Source: RGIG7213 sp045545665 (lineage in GTDB: Bacteria > Bacillota > Clostridia > Oscillospirales > CAG-272). From it: a DNA stretch of 44,510 bases. Shown here in pieces: positions 23,893 through 32,097 of this stretch. A model generated the notes under the pieces. The model did not search any database. It saw only the letters and a list, made by a program, of their open reading frames with translations, and was not told the DNA's origin. How positions within the stretch are numbered: position 1 is the first letter of the stretch; every line of letters starts with the position of its first letter. A program made the position numbers and the translations under genes. Where the stretch lies: assembly GCA_045545665.1 (NCBI GenBank), contig JAZQBL010000051.1:1-44510 (forward strand), read 5' to 3'.

Positions 23893-26151
23893 TTAATCAA
23901 AATTTTCTTCTTTCTTGCTTTGTCTCAGCTTTTCGGACATCGACTGTATTTCAATAAGCTTTCTGTACTTTCCGTTAAGTGCCATAAGCTCGTCGTGGCT
24001 TCCGCACTCTATTATCCTGCCGTTGTCAACGACAACTATCTTGTTTGCCTTGCGGAGGGTTGAAAGCCTGTGCGCTATCATAAGCGTCGTTCTGCCCTTG
24101 ATAAGCCTTTCTATGGCTTCTTGTATCAGGTTTTCCGTTTCGGAGTCAACAGCCGCCGTCGCCTCGTCGAATATAAGAATACTCGGATTTTTGAGAACGG
24201 CTCTCGCTATTGATATACGCTGTTTTTCACCGCCCGAAAGTCCGACACCTCTTTCACCGAGCATCGAATCGTAGCCGTCGGGCTGATTTACGATAAACTC
24301 GTGTGCGTTTGCAACGTCAGCGGCGTTTATTACCTGCTCAACGTGCGCTGACGGCACGCCGTATGCGATATTGTTGAATATCGTGTCGGAAAACATCATC
24401 GGCTCCTGCTGTACGTAACCGATACAGCTTCTGTAATAATTCATATCTATGTTGCGTATATTCTCGCCGTCAAGCAATATTTCGCCGTCGTAGCCGTCAT
24501 AAAAACGCATAAACAGATTTATAAGCGTTGATTTTCCCGAGCCCGTCGTTCCGACAATACCGACGATATCGCCCGGTTCTATTGTGAGATTTATATCGGA
24601 AAGCGTCTTTTTCGTCTTGTCAAAGCTGAAATTGACGTTCTTGAATTCTATCTTTCCTTCTGTTTTTTCGGGGATGTTACCGCATCCCGCATCGGCTTCG
24701 GGTTCTGCATCTATTATGTCGAGTATCCTTTCTGCGGCTGCAAGCGCACTTTGATACGTATCGGAAAGAGATGCAAAAAAGTTTATCGGCTGGTAAAATA
24801 TCGAAGTATACGATAAGAAGGAAACGAGCAGACCCGGTGTGAGTATTCCGTCAATTACCCAGTTACCTCCGATACCCCATATAACGAGGTTTCCTATGTG
24901 AATAAAGAACGTGACTATTATGGGGAACGCCGTGGTGATCTTTGCCGAGCGCACGTCTGTTTTGTACCATTCTTCGTTGTAACGGTTGAATTTACTTACG
25001 GCACGTTTTTCTCCGGCAAACGATTTTACGACTCTTATACACGGCACCGTGTCGGTAAGCACGGAGGAAACGGCAGACCATCTGCGCCATATCCTTCTGT
25101 AAAACGGCGCTATCTTTTTACCGAAAATCCTCGTTCCGGCAACGATAAAAGGCACGGGAACAAGCGAAAGAAGGGTAAGACGCCAATCCATAAAAAGCAT
25201 TATTATGACTATTCCGACAAGCAGGCAGGCTTGCATTACCGCCTCCTGCGTTACTCGCAAAACGAACGCCTGAAGCGTGCTCGTGTCAGTCGATATCCTG
25301 TTTATGACGGCGCCCGTTGCGGTCTTGTCATAGAAGCCGAGGGGCAGATACTGAGCCTTTTCATAAACGTCGTTTCTCAGATCCTTTACTATTCTGTCGC
25401 CCGCCACTCTCATCCAATAGTTTTTAAAGCCGTTTATAACGAAGATAATAACGTAAGATGCGGCAAGCCCTCCGACGATGACGGCAAGCGTTTGTCTGCC
25501 TTTATCACCGCCGTTTGCCATATTTTCGGGGGTGAAAACGTCGTCAACGAGTATCTTCGTTATGTAAGGCGGAATGAGCGCAAACGCCGTATAAAGTGCC
25601 GACAGTATCATCGCAACGGTCAACAGCTTTTTATGCGGTCTTACGTAACGCATAAGCTTTGTTACAAGCTTTCCTTTTGATTGGCATTTGATACATTCAG
25701 CTCCGGGGCGTAAAAGCGCACGTCCGCATTTGGGACATACCCTGAGCTTTTTTTCGTAAGCATCTGCAACTATTTCAAGCTCTTTTTGCACATCGCAACC
25801 CGATATGATGTTTTTGATAAACGTCACGGCGCAGTCGCAAAGATCGCTCACCGTGTACGTAAAACGGAAAATATTCTGCTTTTTTCCGTCTTTTTTCGTG
25901 ATGTTTATACGTGCGCTTCCGTACATACGCTTGACGTTTATTTCTTCTATTTCGTCAAACCGTACGGTAATTACGTCTGTGTTTCCGTCGGTGGAAAGTA
26001 TTTTGTCATCCGATACGGCAAAAACGCTTTCTTTGTATTTTCCGTTTATCGAAAGATCGCCGACGATGCAGAAAAGAGGGTCAAAGCCTTCGTCCTGCAT
26101 TATTTTTTCAAGTTCTTTTGATATTTCTTTGTTTTTTATATATTCTTTCAT
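23893..26151 (-). CDS. ABC exporter (permease-ATPase) with N-terminal PH-like and zinc-ribbon extension
   Basis: 752 residues, about 170 longer than a usual half-exporter. Residues 1-120 look like a bacterial PH-like beta domain (FAVSDDKILST...RFDEIEEINVKR). Residues about 138-156 hold two CxxC pairs (CPKCGRALLRPGAECIKC), a zinc ribbon. Six membrane helices follow (about 175-450) and then the ATPase with Walker A GTTGSGKST, signature LSGGEKQR, Walker B ILIFDEATAAVD and the switch histidine in IAHRLST. A homodimer is expected. Gene order with DUF1854 suggests one complex. Substrate unknown; similar long exporters are annotated as multidrug or lipid flippases. Confidence 0.9.
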   Translation of the reverse strand: MKEYIKNKEISKELEKIMQDEGFDPLFCIVGDLSINGKYKESVFAVSDDKILSTDGNTDVITVRFDEIEEINVKRMYGSARINITKKDGKKQNIFRFTYTVSDLCDCAVTFIKNIISGCDVQKELEIVADAYEKKLRVCPKCGRALLRPGAECIKCQSKGKLVTKLMRYVRPHKKLLTVAMILSALYTAFALIPPYITKILVDDVFTPENMANGGDKGRQTLAVIVGGLAASYVIIFVINGFKNYWMRVAGDRIVKDLRNDVYEKAQYLPLGFYDKTATGAVINRISTDTSTLQAFVLRVTQEAVMQACLLVGIVIIMLFMDWRLTLLSLVPVPFIVAGTRIFGKKIAPFYRRIWRRWSAVSSVLTDTVPCIRVVKSFAGEKRAVSKFNRYNEEWYKTDVRSAKITTAFPIIVTFFIHIGNLVIWGIGGNWVIDGILTPGLLVSFLSYTSIFYQPINFFASLSDTYQSALAAAERILDIIDAEPEADAGCGNIPEKTEGKIEFKNVNFSFDKTKKTLSDINLTIEPGDIVGIVGTTGSGKSTLINLFMRFYDGYDGEILLDGENIRNIDMNYYRSCIGYVQQEPMMFSDTIFNNIAYGVPSAHVEQVINAADVANAHEFIVNQPDGYDSMLGERGVGLSGGEKQRISIARAVLKNPSILIFDEATAAVDSETENLIQEAIERLIKGRTTLMIAHRLSTLRKANKIVVVDNGRIIECGSHDELMALNGKYRKLIEIQSMSEKLRQSKKEENFD

Positions 26152-26152
26152 G

Positions 26153-26854
26153 TCAGTCTTTTTTATTTATAATATCCTTTATTACCTCTGAGGCTATTAT
26201 GAGGCCTGCAACTGACGGAGCGTATGAAATGCTCGACGGCGTTCTTCCGCCGTTTGTTTTCGGCTCTTCCTTTGAATAAAGGACCTTGAGGGATGAAACG
26301 TTTCTTTTTTTAAGCTCTCGGCGCATCACACGCGCAAGCGGACACACGGAGGTATTGTATATATCGTCAACCGTAAATGCTTCGGGACAAAGCTTGTTTC
26401 CCGTTCCCATACTGCTTATGACGGGTACGCCGAGGGACTTCGCCTTGCAGATTATCAGAAGCTTTGACGTTACCGTGTCTATTGCATCGACAACGTACGA
26501 ATATTTTGAAAAATCGACCGTATCTTCGTTTTCTGATGTGTAAAACACACCGAGGGAGGTTACTTCACAGTCGGGATTTATATCCGAAATACGGTTTTTT
26601 GCAACGTCCGTTTTCATCATTCCGACGGTTGAGTGAAGCGCATAAAGCTGTCTGTTTATGTTTGACGGCGATATTTTATCCCCGTCAACAACGGTTATCT
26701 TTCCAACCCCCGCACGCGCAAGAGCCTCTGCCGTGTACGAGCCGACACCGCCTATACCGAAGACGATAACGCTTGAGTTTTTCAGTTTTTCCAAAGCTTC
26801 ACGCCCGATAAGCGCTTCCGTTCTTGAAAACTGCTCGTTTTTATCAAAGCTCAT
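26153..26854 (-). CDS. tcdA: tRNA threonylcarbamoyladenosine dehydratase TcdA
   Basis: 233 residues from the ATG at 26854 (MSFDKNEQFSRTEALIG), which matches the family start; an upstream ATG at 26917 would give 21 more residues inside yfbR. An E1-like enzyme that uses ATP to cyclise t6A37 in tRNA to ct6A. Visible: nucleotide loop VIVFGIGGVGSYTAEALARAG, VVDGDKISPSNINRQLYA, VVDAIDTVTSKL, VISSMGTGNKLCP, and the C-terminal TNGGRTPSSISYAPSVAG. Starts inside the last codons of yfbR (11-base overlap) and ends one base before the ABC exporter gene. Confidence 0.92.
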   Translation of the reverse strand: MSFDKNEQFSRTEALIGREALEKLKNSSVIVFGIGGVGSYTAEALARAGVGKITVVDGDKISPSNINRQLYALHSTVGMMKTDVAKNRISDINPDCEVTSLGVFYTSENEDTVDFSKYSYVVDAIDTVTSKLLIICKAKSLGVPVISSMGTGNKLCPEAFTVDDIYNTSVCPLARVMRRELKKRNVSSLKVLYSKEEPKTNGGRTPSSISYAPSVAGLIIASEVIKDIINKKD

Positions 26855-27422
26855 CGAGTGTTTTACCGAATGACGGCAGGAAATGCTCTGTAAAATATTC
26901 AAGCTCCCTGCTTTCATATTCCTTTAAATTTTTTCTTATTGATTTTTCGGCGCTGGTAAATTCAAGATTTCCGCACTTTATCTCTTCAATACATTTTATA
27001 AGCGCGCACAGCTTGTCAGCTGTTTTTACAAGTCTGTGTGTAAGGGGATCTGCTTTTTCGTATACGGGGGATTCGTATGCGCTTTTAAGTTCATTCGGAA
27101 GCTTTGACAAAAGCGACTTTGCGGATTCCTCTTCGATCTTTTTGTAAGCGTTTTTAAGCTCTTCTCCCGAATACTTCACAGGGGACGGAAGATCGCCGCA
27201 CAATACCTCCGAAGCATCGTGAAAAAGCGCATAAACAGCGACTTTGTCGGGATCGGCACCGCCTGAAAACACGTCACGGTTTATAACGGCGAGGCAGTGT
27301 GCGATAACGGCTGTTTCCATGCTGTGCGTTGACAGATTTTCCTCCGTCGAGCAACGCATAAGCGACCATCTGTTTATATACTTTTGCCTGAACAAAAGTG
27401 CAAAAAAACTGTAATTTTCCAT
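26844..27422 (-). CDS. yfbR: HD-domain 5'-deoxynucleotidase (YfbR-like)
   Basis: 192 residues from the ATG at 27422, where AAAAAGGACAAGT is correctly placed; an upstream ATG at 27443 lacks a site. YfbR dephosphorylates deoxynucleoside 5'-monophosphates. Seen: RWSLMRCSTEENLSTHSMETAVIAH with the first HD histidine, the metal pair in FHDASEVLCGDLPSPVKY and the later TADKLCALIKC aspartate. First gene of the ten-gene run; a perfect 22-bp hairpin separates it from the CBM9 gene. Confidence 0.88.
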   Translation of the reverse strand: MENYSFFALLFRQKYINRWSLMRCSTEENLSTHSMETAVIAHCLAVINRDVFSGGADPDKVAVYALFHDASEVLCGDLPSPVKYSGEELKNAYKKIEEESAKSLLSKLPNELKSAYESPVYEKADPLTHRLVKTADKLCALIKCIEEIKCGNLEFTSAEKSIRKNLKEYESRELEYFTEHFLPSFGKTLDEL

Positions 27423-27446
27423 ACTTGTCCTTTTTGAGATCAATTT

Positions 27447-27468
27447 GGGGTGTTGATGTCAACACCCC
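27447..27468 (-). terminator. Perfect 22-bp hairpin between the CBM9 and yfbR genes
   Basis: GGGGTGTTGA and TCAACACCCC pair perfectly around two bases. It lies just past the CBM9-protein stop. The tract after it on the minus strand (AAATTGATC) is poor in T, so termination may be partial, with yfbR read through; alternatively it contains the start of transcription of yfbR, since no clear promoter is seen. Confidence 0.6.
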
Positions 27469-27477
27469 TTTGTCAAT

Positions 27478-28557
27478 TTACGCTTTCTTTTTTGAGAGAA
27501 TGATGCCGACAGCACCTGCAGAAACGACAACTACTGCAATTATAGCAATTATAAGACCTTTGTTCGATGAAGTGCCGCCGCTGTTTTCCGCATCCGTTTC
27601 CGCATCCGTTTCCGCTTTCTGCGTATCGGTTGTTACACCTTGAGTATCTTCTGCGGGTGCGTCCGTTTCAGCGTTTGTCTGTACGGATCCTGCGTCCGTT
27701 TCGGGCACTGTTTCGATCGGCGGTACGGTTTCGTCGGGGTTGGGATCAACAAGGGCATCGCCGCCCGTTGCACGTGCTTCGCTGAAAACAAGACGGTTTG
27801 AGCCGTATACGTTAGCAAGTCTGCCGTCGAATATACCCGTGCCCCATTCAATATAGTTGTTGTAACCGCCCGTTGCAGCATCGCCGTTCAAAACGCCGAT
27901 AGAAAAACCGAGATTCGTTCCGACGTGCGGAGGAGTCTGGAGAATAACGTCCCACGGAATGAAAAGCTCATACGTGGTCTGTTTTTTTGCCGCATCGTGC
28001 TTTACAACGTAACGGCCGTCGCCGCCGGAGATATCCGCATGGTCAACAACGCCGTGCCAGCTGTAGGAGTACGTATTGCCGTCGTTGCCGAGGGCAAAAG
28101 CAAATTCGTTGTATGAGGAGTGCCAGTTTTCGTCTCTGCTGACGCTGGGTGAAAGTCCCTGGTCGGCAGTACAGCCGTAAGCGTCAAGTCTTATCTGAAG
28201 GCAGTCACCGTCCCAGATGTTGTTTTCATCACCCGGCACCTTGCCGTTCCAATGCTCTGCGTCGTCCGTTACGACAGCTACGTAGAAGCCCGTGAAGTTG
28301 TAACGTGTCCACAGGGTGAATCTCATATCGTTTGCGGATGCTTTTACAAACGTCTGCTTGTTGTCTTTGTTTATATCCGATACTGTAGGAGTGCCCCATT
28401 CGTCGTTTGACACAACGCCGTCGATCGTCGGCGCTTTGTCGTTTGCAAACTGGAGCGCTTCAACTGTCGCAAAATTTTCTTCATCCGCCATGGCAATAAC
28501 GCCCGTGAATGAAAGAAGCATCACAGATGCAATCAAAACAGAAAGAATTTTTCTCAT
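27478..28557 (-). CDS. Exported CBM9-like domain protein with C-terminal membrane anchor
   Basis: 359 residues. Signal peptide about 1-24 (cleavage near AMA-DEE). Residues about 35-250 match the CBM9/DOMON-like sandwich: NDKAPTIDGVVSNDEWGTP at the start, FYVAVVTDDAEHWNG, GDCLQIRLDAYG, YELFIPWDVI and NYIEWGTGIF at the end. Then a Thr/Glu/Asp-rich linker (about 265-325) and a membrane segment (GLIIAIIAVVVVSAGAVGII) with a KKK tail. It is thus a cell-surface carbohydrate-binding protein without an attached enzyme. Own promoter and palindromic operator. GGGAGGAAAT precedes the start. Confidence 0.85.
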   Translation of the reverse strand: MRKILSVLIASVMLLSFTGVIAMADEENFATVEALQFANDKAPTIDGVVSNDEWGTPTVSDINKDNKQTFVKASANDMRFTLWTRYNFTGFYVAVVTDDAEHWNGKVPGDENNIWDGDCLQIRLDAYGCTADQGLSPSVSRDENWHSSYNEFAFALGNDGNTYSYSWHGVVDHADISGGDGRYVVKHDAAKKQTTYELFIPWDVILQTPPHVGTNLGFSIGVLNGDAATGGYNNYIEWGTGIFDGRLANVYGSNRLVFSEARATGGDALVDPNPDETVPPIETVPETDAGSVQTNAETDAPAEDTQGVTTDTQKAETDAETDAENSGGTSSNKGLIIAIIAVVVVSAGAVGIILSKKKA

Positions 28558-28579
28558 ATTTCCTCCCGAAAATAAATTA

Positions 28580-28609
28580 TTACATTATACATTATAACAA
28601 ATAATGTAA
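28580..28609. promoter_or_regulatory. Palindrome over the CBM9 -10 box
   Basis: TTACATTAT (28580-28588) and ATAATGTAA (28601-28609) are perfect 9-bp arms around 12 bases that include the TATAAT. Its position fits a repressor operator for a regulator not in the window (inference); AT-rich sequence makes chance arms more likely. Confidence 0.5.
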
Positions 28610-28618
28610 AAAAGTCAA
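28591..28618 (-). promoter_or_regulatory. Promoter of the CBM9-protein gene
   Basis: On the minus strand TTGACT (28613-28618), 16 bases, TATAAT (28591-28596); a second TATAAT-like box follows closely. About 35 bases upstream of the start codon. Confidence 0.78.
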
Positions 28619-28683
28619 GCATATTAAAAAAATTCCCGTCTCTCTCCTTTTGGGGAATTTGATGAATGGACAACCTCATCCAC

Positions 28684-28738
28684 GTAGTTGCTTTGCAACT
28701 ACATCCGCCGTTCTCCCGTAGAAAACTCTGTTTTCTAC
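28684..28738. repeat. Pair of three-base-loop hairpins in the folD-CBM9 gap
   Basis: GTAGTTGC-TTT-GCAACTAC (28684-28702) and GTAGAAAAC-TCT-GTTTTCTAC (28718-28738) are perfect stems separated by 15 bases. Both start GTAG and end CTAC. They resemble in layout the larger arrays at 36083 and 42117. Nothing else is recognised between the CBM9 promoter and the folD terminator. Confidence 0.7.
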
Positions 28739-28778
28739 AGGAAGGCTGAATGTAAGGTCGGCGCCCTCTGTAAAAAAA

Positions 28779-28803
28779 CAGACTCAAATTGAGTCTGTTT
28801 TTT
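28779..28803. terminator. Bidirectional terminator after folD
   Basis: CAGACTCAA and TTGAGTCTG form the stem, with a run of A on the left and TTTTTT on the right, so it can act in both directions. It lies about 14 bases past the folD stop on the minus strand. Confidence 0.88.
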
Positions 28804-28816
28804 ATTCAATTAATTA

Positions 28817-29671
28817 TTATTTTCCGACCTTGTGCTGTGCGGCTGTGAGTGTATTTTCAAGCAGCATTACTCTTGTCATAGGTCCGACGCCGCCGGGTAC
28901 GGGTGTTATTGCGGAAGCCTTTTCAAAACAGCTTGCGTAATCAACGTCGCCTGTGAGCTTGCCCTCTTTATTCTTATTCATACCGACGTCGATGACGACA
29001 GCGCCCTCTTTTATCATATCGCCCGTAATGAAATCAGCCTTACCGACAGCGCAAACGAGAATATCCGCTTCACGCGTTACCTCGGCGAGGTTCTTTGTAC
29101 GCGAGTGAGCGATCGTTACCGTTCCGTTTGCGTGCAAAAGAAGAAGTCCCATAGGCTTTCCTACGATATTGCTTCTGCCGACGACAACGCAGTTTTTGCC
29201 CTCAACTTCGATATTATAGCGTTTCAAAAGCTCCATAACGCCTGCAGGTGTGCAAGGCAAAAAGCTATGCGTGCCGACCGTTATCTTACCGACGTTTACG
29301 TAGCTGAACGCGTCAACGTCCTTATCGGGATCTATTGCAGCTATTACTATTTCCGAATCGAGATGCTTGGGCAAAGGAAGCTGAACGAGTATGCCGTGCA
29401 TATCGTCCCTCTTATTGAGAGTATCAATAAGGCTCAAAAGCTCCTCTTCGGTCGTGTTTTCGGGCAGTGCTATTACCTCGGAATTGAATCCGACCTCGTC
29501 ACAGTCCTTTTTCTTGTTTCTTACGTAGACCTGCGAGGCGGGATCTTCTCCTACTATAATTACCGCAAGTCCCGGCAAAAAGCCGTGTTCTTCCTTGAAT
29601 TTAAGCGTCCTTTCTCTTATTTCGCCCCTCATATCCGAGGACGTTTTCTTACCGTCAATTATCAGTGCCAT
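28817..29671 (-). CDS. folD: Bifunctional methylenetetrahydrofolate dehydrogenase/cyclohydrolase FolD
   Basis: 284 residues, standard length. Interconverts methylene-, methenyl- and formyl-tetrahydrofolate with NADP. Seen: YVRNKKKDCDEVGF with the catalytic lysine, GILVQLPLPKHLD, DVDAFSYVNVGKI, CTPAGVMELLKRY, the nucleotide loop VVGRSNIVGKPMGLLL and the closing TPVGGVGPMTRVML-like segment (ITPVPGGVGPMTRVML). It starts inside the 3' end of lgt (17-base overlap), with GGAG 11 bases upstream, and is last in the operon. Confidence 0.97.
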   Translation of the reverse strand: MALIIDGKKTSSDMRGEIRERTLKFKEEHGFLPGLAVIIVGEDPASQVYVRNKKKDCDEVGFNSEVIALPENTTEEELLSLIDTLNKRDDMHGILVQLPLPKHLDSEIVIAAIDPDKDVDAFSYVNVGKITVGTHSFLPCTPAGVMELLKRYNIEVEGKNCVVVGRSNIVGKPMGLLLLHANGTVTIAHSRTKNLAEVTREADILVCAVGKADFITGDMIKEGAVVIDVGMNKNKEGKLTGDVDYASCFEKASAITPVPGGVGPMTRVMLLENTLTAAQHKVGK

Positions 29672-30809
29672 CTTCTTTTTTCTCCGTTTCTTCTGTTTCT
29701 TCTGTTTGTTCTATTTCTTCCGTTTGTTCTATTTCTTCCGTTTGTTCTGTTTCTTCCGCTTGTTCTGTTTGTTCGTTTATTTCTTCGCTGTCTGTGATCG
29801 CCGTTATTTCGTCATTGTCGGTGACGTCTTCAGCTTCGGGAAGCTTTTCGCTTTCTTCGTACGTTTTTACAGCATCAGTCATTATCCACTTGCCTTCTGC
29901 CGTTTTTGTGTAAAGGGTCGTAACTCCTGCGCCGTGAGCCTTTACTCTGCCGTAAACAATGAAAAATACGCTTAAAACGATGCAAATGAGTGCCACGAGC
30001 TGTGAGACCTTTATGCCCGTTGAGCCGAGATAAAGCGAATCCGTTCTCAAAGCTTCAATAAATATTCTGCCGATACCGTACCAGCCGAGGTAAGCGAAGG
30101 TTATTTCGCCGTCGAACTTCTTCTTTTTATAGAAAATATTGATGAGGATAAATCCCAGAATATTCCACAGAGATTCATACAAGAACGTGGGGTGAACGTA
30201 ACCGTTAGGATCTATTTTCAGCCCCGGGTTTTCTTTCATAAGCGAGGATCTGTGAAAGGTGAGGTATTCGACCGTTCCCTGAAGTCTTACCCCTTCAAGC
30301 TGTTCGTAAACAGTCGAGCGCATACCCCAGGGAAGCGTCGTGTTACAGCCGAAGGCCTCCTGGTTCATATAGTTGCCCCATCTGCCTATTGCCTGTCCTA
30401 TCATTGCAGCAGGCGCCGCGCAGTCGAGAATTCTCAAGGGCTTCTGCTTTTTGATGAGCGCCGTTACGACAATAGCCGCTATCGCTCCGATAATACCGCC
30501 GTATATGGCAAGTCCGCCGTTCCAGACAGCGATAATATCCTTAAAGCTTCTGTACGTGTCAAGATTTGCAAGCACGTAATAGAGCCTTGCGCCGATTATT
30601 CCGAAAACTATTGCAAATATCGAATAATCGTACATATCATCCGCCTTTATTCCGCTTTGCTTTGCACGGAAGAATGCGTATATTACCCCGAGAATGATAC
30701 CGACCGTTATTATCAAGCCGTACCAGTACACGTCCTTACCGAAGACCGTGAAGGCAACGGGGGAAAAACGCATCGCAAAATCAAACATTTTAAATTCAAC
30801 CTGATACAT
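29655..30809 (-). CDS. lgt: Prolipoprotein diacylglyceryl transferase with acidic C-terminal tail
   Basis: 384 residues from the ATG at 30809 (MYQVEFKMFDF), with GAGAGAAAG before it; an upstream in-frame ATG pair at 30830 has no site. Lgt attaches diacylglycerol to the lipobox cysteine of prelipoproteins, needed by the lipoproteins encoded at 10.7, 11.4 and 20.9 kb. Seven membrane segments and the signature GQAIGRWGNYMNQEAFG are present, plus the HPTFLYES segment. The last ~95 residues are a cytoplasmic Glu/Thr-rich tail; part is an 18-bp tandem repeat (29708-29761). The tail is not part of the usual enzyme. Confidence 0.94.
   Translation of the reverse strand: MYQVEFKMFDFAMRFSPVAFTVFGKDVYWYGLIITVGIILGVIYAFFRAKQSGIKADDMYDYSIFAIVFGIIGARLYYVLANLDTYRSFKDIIAVWNGGLAIYGGIIGAIAAIVVTALIKKQKPLRILDCAAPAAMIGQAIGRWGNYMNQEAFGCNTTLPWGMRSTVYEQLEGVRLQGTVEYLTFHRSSLMKENPGLKIDPNGYVHPTFLYESLWNILGFILINIFYKKKKFDGEITFAYLGWYGIGRIFIEALRTDSLYLGSTGIKVSQLVALICIVLSVFFIVYGRVKAHGAGVTTLYTKTAEGKWIMTDAVKTYEESEKLPEAEDVTDNDEITAITDSEEINEQTEQAEETEQTEEIEQTEEIEQTEETEETEKKEDGTDN
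29708..29761 (-). repeat. 18-bp coding tandem repeat in the lgt tail
   Basis: Three adjoining 18-base units (29708-29725, 29726-29743, 29744-29761), the first two identical and the third with two changes, each encoding a six-residue TEEIEQ-type unit; a partial copy follows. A multiple of three, so copy-number change keeps the frame. Confidence 0.9.
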
Positions 30810-32097
30810 TTTCTTTCTCTCTTTCATCATTATTTATCGGGTCTATGATCGACAGCGTGTACGACTCGGGCGTGAACAGCTCACAGAACACGTCAAACGC
30901 ATATTCCTTCGTCAACTCCGCTGTTATTTCGGGTATCAAGAAAAGCAGCTCGCCTATATCCGACATATCCTCGCACACCCGGATGCTGTTTTCAAGATCA
31001 CGTACCGCACCTGCGTAAACGACACGGCGTGACGTTTCAAACTCCTCGTCGTCAAAGCCTTTTTGCTTTACTTCCTCTATATACTCGCACAGAGCCTCGT
31101 ACGCTTTCCGTGCGTGCTGCGTTTCTCCTCGAAAGGAGAAAAACGCATACGAAGAACACGATTCGTACTCGGCAAAAAACGTCTTGTTTATTATCATTTT
31201 ATCGTAAAGTGAGGAATATATCTCACTCGACGGCCCGAACAGCATATTTGAAAAAACAGCCACGGCGCATATTTTTTTCTGACGCTCGTAATCGTCCGAA
31301 ACGGGCAGATCCTTTATACCGAAGCTGAAAAGCGAACGTGACACCTGCATTTTCTTTTCGACAAGCTTTTCACACGACGCTTTATTTTCGTCGGGATACA
31401 CCGTTTTCGGAACTGTTCTGCCGGTGTCCTTGAGGCTTTGGCACATTTTCAGTATTTTTTCTTTATCGACGTTTCCCGAAATGCACAGCGTCATATTTGA
31501 AAGACTGTAAAAGCTTTCGTATATCGAATACAGCATTTCGTCCGTTGCTTCGCTTACAGACTCGGCATCTCCGGCAATATCGACCGTCAAGGGGTTATCC
31601 TTTCTGTAAAGTCCTTTCATCATACCGAACATACACTGCCAGTCGGGTGCGTCGTCGTACATCGTTATTTCTTCGATTATTATGCCCTTTTCTTTTTCGA
31701 CCGACTCCTTCGTAAAGTGCGGAGAGGTGACAAACGAAAGCAAAATATCAAGGGATCTGTAAAATTCATCCGTACAGGAGAAAACGTAACACGTTTTTGT
31801 AAAGGACGTGTATGCGTTTGCATCCGCACCCGTTTTTGCAAAAAGCTCAAAAGCGTCGCCGCCGTCTTCCGTTTCAAACAGCTTGTGCTCAAGAAAATGA
31901 GCCATTCCGTCGGGAATCTTCACGATCTTGCCGTCTTTTTCAAAAACGCTGTCTGCCGAACCGAAATTCGTATAAAAAACTGCGTGGTACGTTGTAGTTT
32001 CATTCGGAGCTATATACAACGTAAGACCGTTTTCAAGCTTTGTTTTATAGCATACGTCGCCCGTTATTTTGCACAAGGTCTTCTGAAAATCACTCAT
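30796..32097 (-). CDS. yfmH: M16-family peptidase YfmH
   Basis: 433 residues from the ATG at 32097. Two ATGs lie close together; AGGAGG directly abuts the one at 32103 but is six bases from that at 32097, which decides the start. M16 proteins are two-lobed zinc peptidases; the inverted motif HFLEH is complete (H67, E70, H71), with a later glutamate in the KEKGIIIEEI helix. NCBI names this pair after modification of elongation factor P in Bacillus; the actual role is poorly known. It overlaps yfmF at its start and lgt at its end. Confidence 0.9.
   Translation of the reverse strand: MSDFQKTLCKITGDVCYKTKLENGLTLYIAPNETTTYHAVFYTNFGSADSVFEKDGKIVKIPDGMAHFLEHKLFETEDGGDAFELFAKTGADANAYTSFTKTCYVFSCTDEFYRSLDILLSFVTSPHFTKESVEKEKGIIIEEITMYDDAPDWQCMFGMMKGLYRKDNPLTVDIAGDAESVSEATDEMLYSIYESFYSLSNMTLCISGNVDKEKILKMCQSLKDTGRTVPKTVYPDENKASCEKLVEKKMQVSRSLFSFGIKDLPVSDDYERQKKICAVAVFSNMLFGPSSEIYSSLYDKMIINKTFFAEYESCSSYAFFSFRGETQHARKAYEALCEYIEEVKQKGFDDEEFETSRRVVYAGAVRDLENSIRVCEDMSDIGELLFLIPEITAELTKEYAFDVFCELFTPESYTLSIIDPINNDEREKENVSG

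Noticed and set aside
24898..25680. 260-residue plus-strand open frame
   Set aside because: Antisense to the ABC exporter membrane domain, with Arg/Tyr-rich shadow composition.
28832..29797. 321-residue plus-strand open frame
   Set aside because: Antisense to folD and the lgt tail; the Leu/Phe repeats are the complement of the Glu/Thr repeats.
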